From Methanosarcina acetivorans C2A (lineage in GTDB: Archaea > Halobacteriota > Methanosarcinia > Methanosarcinales > Methanosarcinaceae), in NCBI RefSeq assembly GCF_000007345.1, contig NC_003552.1, positions 3,906,001 through 3,970,000 of the forward strand: 64,000 bases of DNA, given 5' to 3'. Every line of letters starts with the position of its first letter. The stretch's first letter is position 1. The translations under genes and the position numbers were made by a program. Shown here in pieces: positions 44,783 to 55,384 of this stretch. The notes under the pieces are model-generated. The model saw nothing but the letters and a program-made list of their open reading frames with translations. It was not told the origin of the DNA and searched no databases.

Positions 44783-44871
44783 TTCCTGTCTGAGTCCCCT
44801 GAGCTCCAGAAAAGAATCAAGCCATCCGAAGAGGAAAAGGGAAAAGGACACATTAAAAGGATGATAACTAA

Positions 44872-46308
44872 ATGAAACCCAGTACTGCCGTAAATTCAAA
44901 TCCCTTCGATTCTGAAAAAGGGCCGGGGACAAGTGGAGTTGAAATCCTTTCGGGAGACCCGAAAAAAGCAATTATCAAACTCTCAGTCCCGATGATTGTC
45001 GCAATGTCTGTCCAGACTATTTACCAGCTTGTAGACACCTACTGGGTTTCAGGGCTTGGGGCAGATGCCCTAGCTGCGATGGGCTTTGTATTTCCTTTCT
45101 TTTTCATAAGCATGGCTCTTTCCAACGGGCTTGGAATAGGAGGAGGGGCTGCAATTTCCAGGCGGATAGGCGCCCGGGACAAAACAGGAGCAGACAACGT
45201 AGCCGTACATACGATTGTAATGATGTTGCTGCTCGTGCTGATATTTACCATACCCTTCTATGCTTTTGCCCCCCAGATCTTCTCTCTGGTAGGAGCGGGA
45301 AGAACAACAAACCTTGCAGTAGCTTACGCGAGGGTGATATTCCTCGGAAGCTTCGTAGTTTTCTTTACGAACGTAGCTAACGCCATCCTCAGGGCCGAAG
45401 GGGATTCAAAGCGGGCAATGCAGGCAATGGTCCTCGGCGCAGCCCTGAATATTGTCCTTGACCCTATATTCATATACACCTTTAACATGGGAATTGCAGG
45501 CGCAGCCTGGGCAACCCTTCTTTCGTTATTCATATCTTCACTGATGATGCTGAACTGGCTCTTTTTCAGGAAGAATACTTTCGTTTCCTTCGAATTTAAA
45601 GGCTTTAGTTTTGAAAGAGATATTGTGAATGACATCTTCAAAGTAACAATCCCTGCCTCGACCCAGCAGCTTTCCATGTCATTGTCCATGCTTATCCTCA
45701 ACCTTATTATCGTGAATGTGAGCAATACCGACGGAGTTGCAGTCTACTCCACTGGCTGGCGGGTTGCTACAATTGCAATTGCTCCTCTCGTAGGTATCGC
45801 AACAGCTGTCGTTTCTGTTTCCGGAGCTGCCTTCGGAGCGAGGGAATTTGAAAAAGCCGAAACAGCCCACACCTATGCAATAAAACTGGGGCTCCTTATC
45901 GAAAGCGGAGTTGCCATATTTACTTTCATTTTTGCCCCGCAGATTGCAGCCATTTTCACGCAGACAGAAGAAGCCGCCCATATAGCACCTGACCTCGTCC
46001 ACTTCCTGCGCGTGATCTGCATCTTCTACCCTTCAGTCTCCTTAGGGATGCTTTCGACCTCTTTCTTCCAGGGCGCAGGAAAAGGCATGAACGCCCTTAC
46101 TGCAAACCTCCTGAGAACCATAGTATTTATCCCGCTCTTTGCGGCTATTTTCGCTTTCACTCTTGATATGGGCCAGGTAGGGGCCTGGTGGGGAATTGTT
46201 GTAGGGAATGGGATGGGAGCCGGAGTGACCTTTGTCTGGGCAAGGCTCTACCTCAGCACAATCCTAAAAACAGGACCCCTGAACAAGCCCATAGAACAGG
46301 GAATTTGA
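44872..46308 (+). CDS. MATE-family multidrug/metabolite efflux transporter, copy 2
   Basis: 478 residues, closely similar to the protein at 36,319 in every helix (LSVPMIVAMSVQTIYQLVDT versus LSIPIIVAMSVQTIYSLTDT; both have SRRIGARDK and FFQGAGKG or LFQGAGKG). The N-terminal extension is shorter here (~30 residues). Twelve membrane helices, cytoplasmic membrane, exchanging Na+ or H+ for a drug or metabolite. It follows the MarR regulator and the TrmB remnant, so it is probably MarR-controlled. The two copies bracket the peptide operon. Confidence 0.94.
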   Translation: MKPSTAVNSNPFDSEKGPGTSGVEILSGDPKKAIIKLSVPMIVAMSVQTIYQLVDTYWVSGLGADALAAMGFVFPFFFISMALSNGLGIGGGAAISRRIGARDKTGADNVAVHTIVMMLLLVLIFTIPFYAFAPQIFSLVGAGRTTNLAVAYARVIFLGSFVVFFTNVANAILRAEGDSKRAMQAMVLGAALNIVLDPIFIYTFNMGIAGAAWATLLSLFISSLMMLNWLFFRKNTFVSFEFKGFSFERDIVNDIFKVTIPASTQQLSMSLSMLILNLIIVNVSNTDGVAVYSTGWRVATIAIAPLVGIATAVVSVSGAAFGAREFEKAETAHTYAIKLGLLIESGVAIFTFIFAPQIAAIFTQTEEAAHIAPDLVHFLRVICIFYPSVSLGMLSTSFFQGAGKGMNALTANLLRTIVFIPLFAAIFAFTLDMGQVGAWWGIVVGNGMGAGVTFVWARLYLSTILKTGPLNKPIEQGI

Positions 46309-46854
46309 AAATATATTTTATACAGCGGTTCTGAAAAGCAGTTTATCCATTAGATACAAATATTTATATAGAAAGAATAGGTAATAAGTTACCGTCTGCC
46401 GGCAAACTGAAAGAATAAATTCGATGTCTAAAAGGTGAGCCAGAATGAAAGAAACAGTTCCACAGAAGCCGCTGGAACCAGTTTTACACGGTTTCCTGCT
46501 CCGTGACAGCACATTCTTCCCAGCCTCAAAGATAAAAATCCTGAAGCTCTTCGGGTTTCTTTCAACAAATAAAACATAAACCCGAAAACTTCCCTGAAAT
46601 GCAGGAAGAGCTTACCTCCTAAGCAATAAAAAAATAAAAAACTATTCGGAAGGCGGATACGTTTACAAACAAAGCTAAAAAAATTTCCTCCACCGAAAAA
46701 CGGCGAACCTACCCAACCAATTGACAGAGAAACCCCATAAAACAAAGCCCATAAAGCCAAAAATTGCCCGAACTCAACCCTTGAAAATTGAAAAATTACC
46801 TGAAAAAGCTTCCGATAAACAAATAAAAAACGACCTGGTAAAAATCTCTAAAAA

Positions 46855-47081
46855 CGAATGGAATCTAAAAAAACGAATGGAATCTAAAAAAACGAATGGA
46901 ATCTAAAAAAACGAATGGAATCTAAAAAAACGAATGGAATCTAAAAAAACGAATGGAATCTAAAAAAACGAATGGAATCTAAAAAAACGAATGGAATCTA
47001 AAAAAACGAACAGAATCTAAAAAAACGAACAGAATCTAAAAAAACGAACGGAATCTAAAAAACGAACGGGGTCTAAAAATG
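46855..47081. repeat. 19-bp tandem array, 12 copies
   Basis: The unit CGAATGGAATCTAAAAAAA repeats with an exact 19-bp period for the first 11 copies; the 12th follows after 18 bp. Early copies are identical, later ones carry CAG or CGG variants, so growth at one end is likely. The period is not a multiple of three, and no gene spans it. Confidence 0.95.
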
Positions 47082-47684
47082 CATTTCAGAAAACAGATTC
47101 TATAAAAACAGATTCCAAAAAACAGATTCTATAAAAACAGATTCCAAAAAACAGATTCTAAAAACGGTTATAAAGGACGAGAATGCCAGAAATACTCAGA
47201 TACAAGTCTTCCCAAAAAAGTCTTCAAATCTGTCTTCAAAAAATATATTTCAACGCGACACCCAACAAATGAAGCCAGAATAATTTGAAGAAATAATGCG
47301 AGACACCAACAGCTCCATCCCTGGAGTAATAACCAACATCTAAAAAACGGTAAGCGTGAAAATAAACCCTGCCCAAAAAACGTTCAACAACCGGGAAAGG
47401 GAAAGGAAAGAACTGGAAACAAAACTCCAGTTCTTTTCCGAAAAACGTAACCTTTCGAATTCTTTTCTTCTATTCTGTCCTAAACTATTCTCTAGTCGGT
47501 ATTCAATTGATTTGTTAGAAATTGATACCTATTTTCTTTTCGCTTTTCTCTTCTCTTGGTTTCATTTTGGTAAAGATAGCTCTAGATAGCTCTCCTGCGT
47601 CTCTTTATTTTACCATTGTTTTTAAGTCGGTCCTCTTGAGCTCAGCTCACTTCTTAACCCATAAATAGTCTGCTTGAGCGGAGC

Positions 47685-47792
47685 GAAACAGACAGCGCAC
47701 TGCAGAGCCGCAACTCTGCCGAAACAGACAGCGCACTGCAGAGCCGCAACTCTGCCGAAACAGACAGCGTACTCCCGAGGCGCAATTCGGGA
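47685..47792 (+). repeat. 36-bp tandem duplication of a hairpin-bearing dispersed repeat
   Basis: Copies 47,685-47,720 and 47,721-47,756 are identical; a third, divergent one follows from 47,757. Each full copy has the hairpin GCAGAG-CCGCAA-CTCTGC. In the third the stem changes to CCCGA/TCGGG with loop GGCGCAA-like. The same family occurs inverted at 5,966-6,034, and the divergent hairpin word (GAGGCGCAATTCGGGA) also appears on the minus strand near 13,970. Confidence 0.8.
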
Positions 47793-47867
47793 AGCGAAAC
47801 TCAGGAGCGGAAAATCCTTAAATTCAGCCGAAAATACAATAGTTTACATCAGGTTAGGGGGCAGGAC

Positions 47868-48266
47868 TTGAAACTCAAGATTGAAACTTCAAAGCGCATA
47901 GAGCTGATAGACATTACCCAGGAAGCCCAGGAAGAGGTAAGGATAAGCGGGATACAGGAAGGTATATGCATCATCAGTGCCAGACACACAACTGCAGGGA
48001 TTATAATTAATGAGAATGAAAGCGGATTAAAAGAAGACATTTTGAACCTTCTGGAAAGACTTGTTCCTCCTGGAGCCGGGTATAAGCACGACCGCATAGA
48101 CAACAACGCCGATGCTCATCTCAAAGCCGTCCTGCTGGGGACGAGCGAAACCCTGCCAGTTGTACAGGGCAAACTGGAACTCGGCACCTGGCAAAGTATC
48201 TTTTTTGCTGAAATGGACGGCCCGAGGCAAAGGACAGTAAACCTGACGATTCTTAAGATCGCGTAA
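47868..48266 (+). CDS. YjbQ/UPF0047 family protein
   Basis: 132 residues from a TTG at 47868 with GGGGG just upstream. The conserved blocks are all present: CIISARHTTAGIIINENESG, KHDRIDNNADAHLKAVLLG, and the tail ELGTWQSIFFAEMDGPR. Conserved His and Asp in HTTAGI and NADAHL form the putative active site. The family is linked to thiamine phosphate synthase activity in some assays, but its natural role is unsettled. Nearby purF and thiDN are consistent with a thiamine or purine context but are on other transcripts. Confidence 0.92.
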   Translation: MKLKIETSKRIELIDITQEAQEEVRISGIQEGICIISARHTTAGIIINENESGLKEDILNLLERLVPPGAGYKHDRIDNNADAHLKAVLLGTSETLPVVQGKLELGTWQSIFFAEMDGPRQRTVNLTILKIA

Positions 48267-48366
48267 GGGACAAGCAGCAAAAAACAAATTAGAACAGCAA
48301 AATAAGAAAAAACATCAAAATAAGAAAAGTAAAGAAAAAAGTCCCTTAAGGGTTGCCTGAAGAGAC

Positions 48367-49803
48367 TTACTTAGAGGAACTTGCGTCCTTACTGAAATCA
48401 TCAAGGCGGGACTGCTTTTTTCTGCATTTCTCGCCGGGGATGTCTACAGGATACTCACCTGTAAGGCAGCCGATGCACATATCGTTCTTATCGCACTCAA
48501 GAGCTCTCATGAGCCCTTCAATGCTGAGATAACCGAGAGAGTCGGCATTTATTAGCCCTTCAACCTCTTTTATAGTCTTGTATGAGGCAATAAGTTCCTG
48601 CCGGGTTGCCATATCGATCCCGAGATAGCAGGGGGCAATAATTGCCGGACTTCCGACCCTTGCATGGACTTCTGACGCACCTGCCTTCCTGACCATATCT
48701 ATGATACGCCGGGAAGTTGTGCCGCGGACAATGCTGTCATCGACAAGGACTACACGCTTTCCTTTGACGTTTTCCTGAATGGCGTTCATCTTGAGCCGAA
48801 CTGCAGTTTCGCGCAGGTCCTGTCCCGGAAGAATAAATGTGCGCCCTATGTAGCGGTTCTTCATAAGACCTTCCAGATACATGATTCCGGACTCTCTTGC
48901 ATAGCCGATTGCAGACGTAATTCCCGAGTCAGGGACAGGAGAAACGATATCCGCTTCAACATCATGCTCACGGGCAAGCTCTCTTCCGATTCTTTCCCGG
49001 ATCTTGTAGACGAGTTTGCCGTCTATGACGGAATCGGGTCTTGCAAAGTAAATAAACTCAAAAACACAATGTGCCGGGTGGGGCTCATTTGTGAGCTGGT
49101 GGCTCTCAAAGCCTGAACTCGTAAAGACCATTACCTCGCCTGGCCTGACATCCCGGATAAGGGTGCCGTTCAGGGTATCAATAGCAACACTTTCCGAAAA
49201 TATTCCATATCCGCCGTCAACTTCTCCAAAACAGAGGGGCTTGAGGCCGAAGGGGTCCCTGACAGCGTACACAACACCGTTGATGAAGATAACAAGAGAA
49301 TAAGATCCAACAAGCTTGCGCATTACATTCCTGATAGACTCGATAGGATCGTGCCTTATCAGTTCCTTCACAAGCAGGTGACCGATAACCTCGGTATCGG
49401 AATTACTTATAAAAATTCGGCCTTCGTTTTCCAGCTCGTCTTTGAGCGCTCTTGCATTTACCAGATTCCCGTTATGGGCAATGGCAACTGTTCCACCCTT
49501 GAAATTAAGGATAAAAGGCTGACAATTTTCAATCCTTGACCCGCCAGTCGTAGAGTAGCGGACGTGTCCGACTCCTGCATTCCCTATAAGGCGCCCCAGA
49601 GAATCCTTGTTGTACACGTCCGGCACAAGCCCCATACCCTTGATGGAGAGGGGAGATGTCCCATCATGCACCATTATACCCGTAGATTCCTGTCCCCTAT
49701 GCTGGAGGGCGTACAGGGCATAGTAAAGCTTGAATGCGACAGTATTTGACTGAGACCTGTCGTCAGGGAGGATTATGCCTGCAACTCCGCATTCTTCTTT
49801 CAA
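48367..49803 (-). CDS. purF: Amidophosphoribosyltransferase
   Basis: 478 residues. Commits PRPP to purine synthesis: PRPP + glutamine to phosphoribosylamine. The N-terminal glutamine amidotransferase nucleophile is Cys-5 (MKEECGVAGI); a short propeptide is probably removed. The GNLVNA and SNSDTEVIGH loops follow. The PRPP loop is VVLVDDSIVRGTTSRRI in the C-terminal half. Cys residues near the end (CDKNDMCIGC and PGEKC) fit the [4Fe-4S] site of Bacillus-type enzymes. It follows L37e by 49 bp and shares its operon. Confidence 0.96.
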   Translation of the reverse strand: MKEECGVAGIILPDDRSQSNTVAFKLYYALYALQHRGQESTGIMVHDGTSPLSIKGMGLVPDVYNKDSLGRLIGNAGVGHVRYSTTGGSRIENCQPFILNFKGGTVAIAHNGNLVNARALKDELENEGRIFISNSDTEVIGHLLVKELIRHDPIESIRNVMRKLVGSYSLVIFINGVVYAVRDPFGLKPLCFGEVDGGYGIFSESVAIDTLNGTLIRDVRPGEVMVFTSSGFESHQLTNEPHPAHCVFEFIYFARPDSVIDGKLVYKIRERIGRELAREHDVEADIVSPVPDSGITSAIGYARESGIMYLEGLMKNRYIGRTFILPGQDLRETAVRLKMNAIQENVKGKRVVLVDDSIVRGTTSRRIIDMVRKAGASEVHARVGSPAIIAPCYLGIDMATRQELIASYKTIKEVEGLINADSLGYLSIEGLMRALECDKNDMCIGCLTGEYPVDIPGEKCRKKQSRLDDFSKDASSSK

Positions 49804-49852
49804 TCTTGACCTCCGGTGCAGGTAAAAAATAGAGAAAATTGAGCAGGCAGGT

Positions 49853-50044
<192 letters not shown>

Positions 50045-50166
50045 TCAACTTGTTAGCATGCGATATTCGATAATTCGAAGCGATTTCGTTTCTGAATAGA
50101 TTCTCAGTCATGCAGGTTCCGCATCTAACCGAGGTTTAACGTAATAGACGAAGTGCTTGATATAGA

Positions 50167-50922
<756 letters not shown>

Positions 50923-52266
50923 ATGACAGAAAACCCCTTAGCAAAAACCCCTATTGTTATGACCATTGCAGGCTCGGATTCAGGAGGAGGAGCCGGAATT
51001 GCTGCTGATCTGAAAACCTTTGCCGCCTTCGGAGTGCACGGGACCTGTGCCATAACTTCCGTAACCGCCCAGAATACAAGAGGGGTGCTTGAAACATTTG
51101 ACCTTGCTCCCGGAGCTGTTGCGAGCCAGATCGAGGCGGTCTGTTCGGATATGAAGATTGAATGGGCAAAGACCGGCATGCTTGCTTCGGCAGAAATTGT
51201 AAAGGAAGTTGCAAAGCAGGTAAAAAAGCACGGGCTTTCCCTGGTGATCGACCCTGTCATTGCTGCCGAAGCCGGAGGAGACCTCCTGCGAAAAGAAGCC
51301 CTTTCGGTCCTTATCGAAGAGTTGCTGCCCCTCTGCAAGGTTACGACTCCAAACGCCTCTGAGGCAGGGATCCTTGCTGGAATTCCCGTCAAAACCTTTG
51401 AGGATGCAAAACTTGCGGCAAGAAAAATTGCAGATCTCGGAGTTGAAGCCGTAATTGTAACAGGTGGGCACCTCGATGCAAGCGACCTCATCTACGAGCC
51501 TGCCTCTGACACCTTTACCCGTATCTCCGGAACCTTTGTCAGCGGAGGAACACACGGCTCAGGCTGCACCTACTCGGCAGCAATGACCGCTTGCCTTGCC
51601 CGTGAGGACAGCCTGGAAACCTCTGCCAAGAAAGCAAAGGACTTTGTGGTGCAGGCAATCCAGAGGAGTATGCCCGTTGGCAGGGGAGTCGGGCCTGTGA
51701 ACCCTCTCGGAAAGACCCTTGAGGACAAAGAGCGTTACCTTGCCCTGGAAGATGTAAAAGAAGCGGTTTTAATCCTTGCCGACAGCCCTGAGTTTGCAAA
51801 GCTCATCCCCGAGCTTGGCTGCAACATAGGAATGGCAATTCCGGGAGCCAGAAATTATGAGGACGTTGCGGCTGTGGAAGGCGGGATAGTGAGGTACAGG
51901 GGGAGGACAAAACCTGTGGGATGTGTTGACTTTGGAGTCAGCAGGCATGTGGCAGGGGTCATCCTTGCAGCCTTTCGCGAGAAGCCCGAAATCAGAGCTG
52001 CCATAAATTTAAAATATTCGGAAGAAATCCTCGCAGCCTGCAGGGATCTGGGGCTTGGAATCTCCTCATTTGACAGGGTAAAAGAACCTGAACGAGCCCG
52101 CACCATGGACTGGGGCAGTTCCGAAACAATAAAAGAATACGGAGGAGTGCCTGGAGTAATCTATGATGAAGGCGGAGTGGGAAAAGAACCCATGGTCAGG
52201 CTTCTCGGTACAGGGGCCTCAGAACTTGCAAAACTTGCAGTGGAACTTTCCAGAAAAATTGAGTAA
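50923..52266 (+). CDS. thiDN: Bifunctional HMP/HMP-P kinase - thiamine phosphate synthase (ThiD-ThiN)
   Basis: 448 residues from the ATG at 50923 (GAGG site); the longer frame to 50875 is unsupported. Residues 1-~265 are ThiD: VMTIAGSDSGGGAGIAADLK, VIDPVIAAEAGG, and the phosphotransfer anion hole THGSGCTYSAAMTA. Residues ~275-448 are ThiN, the archaeal thiamine phosphate synthase, with GMAIPGARNYEDVAAVEGGI and FGVSRHVAGVILAAF. The fusion phosphorylates the pyrimidine and couples it to thiazole phosphate. ThiN replaces bacterial ThiE in many archaea. Confidence 0.95.
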   Translation: MTENPLAKTPIVMTIAGSDSGGGAGIAADLKTFAAFGVHGTCAITSVTAQNTRGVLETFDLAPGAVASQIEAVCSDMKIEWAKTGMLASAEIVKEVAKQVKKHGLSLVIDPVIAAEAGGDLLRKEALSVLIEELLPLCKVTTPNASEAGILAGIPVKTFEDAKLAARKIADLGVEAVIVTGGHLDASDLIYEPASDTFTRISGTFVSGGTHGSGCTYSAAMTACLAREDSLETSAKKAKDFVVQAIQRSMPVGRGVGPVNPLGKTLEDKERYLALEDVKEAVLILADSPEFAKLIPELGCNIGMAIPGARNYEDVAAVEGGIVRYRGRTKPVGCVDFGVSRHVAGVILAAFREKPEIRAAINLKYSEEILAACRDLGLGISSFDRVKEPERARTMDWGSSETIKEYGGVPGVIYDEGGVGKEPMVRLLGTGASELAKLAVELSRKIE

Positions 52267-52440
52267 TAGCTATTGAGTAATTGAGTAATAACTATTGAGT
52301 AATAGCTATTGAGTAATTGAGTAATAGTTTGAGTAATAGCTATTGAGTAATTGAGTAATAGTTTGAGTAATAGCTATCAAGTAACTGAGTAATAGGTTTG
52401 AGTAATAGGTTTGAGTAATAGCTATTGAGTAACAGCAGGA
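52261..52440. repeat. GAGTAATAGCTATT tandem repeats at the end of thiDN
   Basis: Irregular array of GAGTAATAGCTATT and GAGTAATTGAGTAATAG words. It begins inside the thiDN stop codon region and runs for ~170 bp. Non-coding. The rest of the gap to 52,638 holds the trpB2 promoter. Confidence 0.85.
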
Positions 52441-52638
52441 GAAAAGCCGGCACAGATTTTCTTTTTTCGCTTTTCTGGCACATTCTCCTTTTTTCGTCAT
52501 CTCAATCCCCGACTGCATTCCGTATTCGATTTTTCGTAAAGTATAATGATGTCCTATGTAAACCAGAATTGCAAAGCAGACAATACTTAAATACATCAAA
52601 GTTCGATCTTGTACAGAAATGATGTGAAGGAGATTTCC

Positions 52639-53937
52639 ATGGAACAGACAAAGATTATCCTTGACGAAAACGAGATGCCAAAGAAATGGTACAATGTCCT
52701 TGCCGACCTCCCATCTCCGATTGACCCGCCTCTGGATCCAAGAACCTGGCAGCCTATAAGCCCGGATGCTCTTGAGCCCATTTTTCCAAAAGCCCTGATA
52801 ATGCAGGAAATGAGCAGCGACCGGTATATCGATATCCCTGAGGAAGTGCTTGATGTTTACAGGCTCTGGAGACCAAGCCCGCTGTTCAGAGCTCACCAGC
52901 TGGAAAAAGTCCTCAAGAGCCCGGCAAAAATTTACTACAAATACGAAGGAGTTAGCCCTGCAGGCAGCCACAAGACAAATACCTCGATCGCCCAGGCTTA
53001 CTATAACATGAAAGAGGGGACCGAGAGGCTCACAACCGAAACCGGCGCCGGCCAGTGGGGAAGTGCACTTTCTCTTGCCTGCAATTACTTCGATCTCGAG
53101 TGCAAGGTATATATGGTCCGTTCCAGTTTCTACCAGAAGCCTTACCGAAAATCCCTTATAACCCTATGGGGAGGAAACGTCGTGCCTTCCCCAAGCCCGG
53201 ACACGGAATTCGGGAGGAAGATCCTGCAGGAGCAGCCTGACACCCCCGGAAGCCTCGGGATTGCGATCAGCGAGGCTGTCGAGGACGCAATAGCTCATGA
53301 GAACACAAAGTATTCCCTCGGAAGTGTGCTTAACCATGTTGTGCTGCACCAGACCGTAATAGGTGCAGAGTGCAAACAGCAGCTTGCGCAGGTCGAAGAA
53401 TACCCTGACGTGGTTATCGGGTGCTGTGGCGGTGGAAGCAATCTCGGAGGAATAGGGCTTGAGTTCATAAAAGACAGGCTTGAAGGAAAACACAGCGCAA
53501 GAGTGGTTGCAGTCGAACCCTCAGCCTGCCCGTCCCTGACAAAGGGAGAGTACAGGTACGACTTCGGAGACACTGCCGAGATGACCCCTCTCCTTAAGAT
53601 GTACACACTAGGCCACAAGCATGTACCGCCTGCCATCCATGCCGGGGGACTCCGCTACCACGGGGACTCTCCGATCATAAGCAAACTCTGCTCCGAAGGG
53701 CTTATGGAAGCTGTTTCATATGACCAGCAGGAAGTTTTTGATGCAGCCGTACAGTTTGCCAGGACCGAAGGAATCGTTCCTGCACCTGAATCTTCCCACG
53801 CCATCCGCTGTGCGATTGACGAAGCGCTTGCTGCCAAACAGACCGGAGAAGAAAAGACTATCCTCTTCAACCTGAGCGGGCACGGGCACTTTGACATGTC
53901 CTCCTATGACAAATATTTCAGCGGGGAACTTATGTAA
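52639..53937 (+). CDS. trpB2: Tryptophan synthase beta chain, TrpB2 type
   Basis: 432 residues from the ATG at 52639, with GAAGGAGA 10 nt upstream. Longer than TrpB1 by its N-terminal extension ([20 protein letters not shown]). The PLP lysine is in [18 protein letters not shown], and the cofactor phosphate is held by [13 protein letters not shown]. Joins indole with serine; TrpB2 proteins usually do not pair with TrpA as TrpB1 does and may salvage free indole. Not linked to other trp genes. Convergent with a DUF1699 gene. Confidence 0.95.
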   Translation: MEQTKIILDENEMPKKWYNVLADLPSPIDPPLDPRTWQPISPDALEPIFPKALIMQEMSSDRYIDIPEEVLDVYRLWRPSPLFRAHQLEKVLKSPAKIYYKYEGVSPAGSHKTNTSIAQAYYNMKEGTERLTTETGAGQWGSALSLACNYFDLECKVYMVRSSFYQKPYRKSLITLWGGNVVPSPSPDTEFGRKILQEQPDTPGSLGIAISEAVEDAIAHENTKYSLGSVLNHVVLHQTVIGAECKQQLAQVEEYPDVVIGCCGGGSNLGGIGLEFIKDRLEGKHSARVVAVEPSACPSLTKGEYRYDFGDTAEMTPLLKMYTLGHKHVPPAIHAGGLRYHGDSPIISKLCSEGLMEAVSYDQQEVFDAAVQFARTEGIVPAPESSHAIRCAIDEALAAKQTGEEKTILFNLSGHGHFDMSSYDKYFSGELM

Positions 53938-54358
53938 AAGAACCTGCCTGAAATAACCGATAGTAAAAAGTTTGCTCTGAAAAAACAAAAAAATTAAGCC
54001 TGAAAGATATATACTGAAATATATATGTTTAAGTGTAAGATAGATATTCAGGCTAAATCTTAAAGAGTATGGGACAGATAAGATGCCTTTCAGGCGTCCT
54101 CTGTTTCTTAGAGAACTATTTTCCAGAAAATTTGTTTTAAAATGTTTTTGTATAGATGCTTCCCTGTACCGTTAAAAGGTATTCTGGTACTATTTATGCA
54201 GTACTATTTATTCAGGTACTTTATCGATGCAGGTACTTTATCGATGAAGATACTATTCTTATTCAGATTTCCTGTTGTTAATGTTCTTATTCAGCTGCCG
54301 TTATCCATACACCCCGGATGCAAAATATACATCCTGGATGTACTTTAAAAGGAACCTT
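53938..54358. other. Convergent intergenic region with short repeats
   Basis: No gene. The word AGGTACTTTATCGATG is tandemly repeated near 54,213-54,247, and TATATAT-rich DNA lies near 54,005-54,025. Confidence 0.5.
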
Positions 54359-54766
54359 TTACTCAACTGGTTTTCTGTTAAGGATATAAAGGATCATCTT
54401 CGGGCTGAGCTTGCTTTCTTTAGTCATTTTTTCGGCAACATTTTCACTTGGAATTCCTTCTGCTTTCATGTTCCTTATTTTTGTAATTATTGAAGGAGGG
54501 ACGGTGTAATATTCGTTTATATCCTTTCTGTGGCCCCATACATCTCCTTCAAGCAGCTGGATTTTTTGCATTTCCAGAAACATTTCCATTGACTTTGAAA
54601 TAGTCTTTTGATACGATTTAGGAAGCTGGACTATTTCGAGCTTAGGACATGTTTCAACAAGCAGGAAAATGTCTTTATTTGACGGCCTGAACGCGAGGTG
54701 GATTACTCTTTCGTTCGGGTTTAAGGAGAGAATTTCATCTCTTGAACTGACAACTCGTATTTTCAT
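54359..54766 (-). CDS. DUF1699 family protein, copy 1
   Basis: 135 residues, matching the length of this Methanosarcina-type family. It starts MKIRVVSSRDEILSLNPNER and contains RVIHLAFRPSNKDIFLLVET and LLEGDVWGHRKDINEYYTVP. The C-terminal 40 residues (IRNMKAEGIPSENVAEKMTK) look like a helix-turn-helix, so DNA binding is possible. Biochemical function unknown. A TATA-like ATTTAAATA lies ~60 bp upstream. It is a paralogue of the next gene upstream. Confidence 0.88.
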   Translation of the reverse strand: MKIRVVSSRDEILSLNPNERVIHLAFRPSNKDIFLLVETCPKLEIVQLPKSYQKTISKSMEMFLEMQKIQLLEGDVWGHRKDINEYYTVPPSIITKIRNMKAEGIPSENVAEKMTKESKLSPKMILYILNRKPVE

Positions 54767-55384
54767 ACCATTCCCCAGACCCTAATTTCGTTAAAGAATC
54801 AATAAAACCCATTATACGACAATATTTAAATATTTTTCGATGTTATGGCTAAAAAAGGTATCATTGTAAAAAAAACATATTTGAAAAAAAGGCATATAGA
54901 AAAGCAAAAATAAAATTTAATAAACAAAAATATAGGACTTTACGACCGAAATTAAGCTTAAATTTTTTACATTGTTGAATAAATATAAAAAATGTGTCTA
55001 AAAATAATTAATCGTTTTTCGACAAGAGAAATCAAAGCTAAAACTCTTTTACCGTTGCGTTCGCCGGTTAAATTGATTAAAAAAAGAATGAAGATAATAG
55101 CTAACAGGAAATGATTTCAAAGAGAAAGTGAGGAAATAATTTTCAAGGGGAAAAACCGAGAAAACTGGAGAAACTATAGAATAATTAGAGAAAAGTTTAT
55201 TAAAGGTCAGAGTTCGATCCCGGGAACTCTTTTGAAAAACAAGTCCGGAAATATATGGAAAACTTTTTAAGACAGAGTCTTAAAAAGTTGCCCTCCACCT
55301 CCAGTTAAGTTATCCTTCAAGGGTACAGAATTAATACCTACATACCCCGAAAATTATGGCTGAAAAGACAGGCGAATCCACGCT
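54767..55384. other. Intergenic region between the DUF1699 paralogues
   Basis: About 600 bp, no gene. The first 70 bp hold the promoter of copy 1. Two strong hairpins lie at 55,209-55,289 (separate entry). The rest is AT-rich with no evident feature. Confidence 0.5.
55209..55289. other. Two-hairpin element, candidate non-coding RNA or terminator
   Basis: First stem AGAGTTC (55,209-55,215) pairs with GAACTCT (55,224-55,230) around an 8-nt loop. The second is a perfect 13-bp stem AACTTTTTAAGAC ... GTCTTAAAAAGTT at 55,261-55,289 with loop AGA. It lies ~95 bp downstream of DUF1699 copy 2 in the minus direction, so it could be that gene's terminator or a separate small RNA. Confidence 0.45.

Larger units (their letters stand above)
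46309..47867. other. Long repeat-rich intergenic region
   Basis: About 1.5 kb dominated by repeats listed separately (46,855-47,081 and 47,685-47,792), plus a smaller array of ACAGATTCTATAAAA words at 47,093-47,165. One 44-codon frame at 46,445-46,579 (starts MKETVPQKPLEPVLHGFLL, with an AGGTGAG before it) could encode a small protein, but has no other support. Nothing else looks coding. Confidence 0.5.

Noticed and set aside
46855-47081. CRISPR array
   Set aside because: The 19-bp units are directly adjacent with no unique spacers, and no cas gene is present in the window.
47674-47871. A 65-codon frame with repeated QTAHCRAATLPK
   Set aside because: It is only a translation of the 36-bp tandem repeat and has no start signal.
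55209-55230. GTTCGATCCC at 55.2 kb as the T-arm of a tRNA
   Set aside because: The surrounding bases pair as a simple hairpin and no acceptor, D or anticodon arm can be built upstream.
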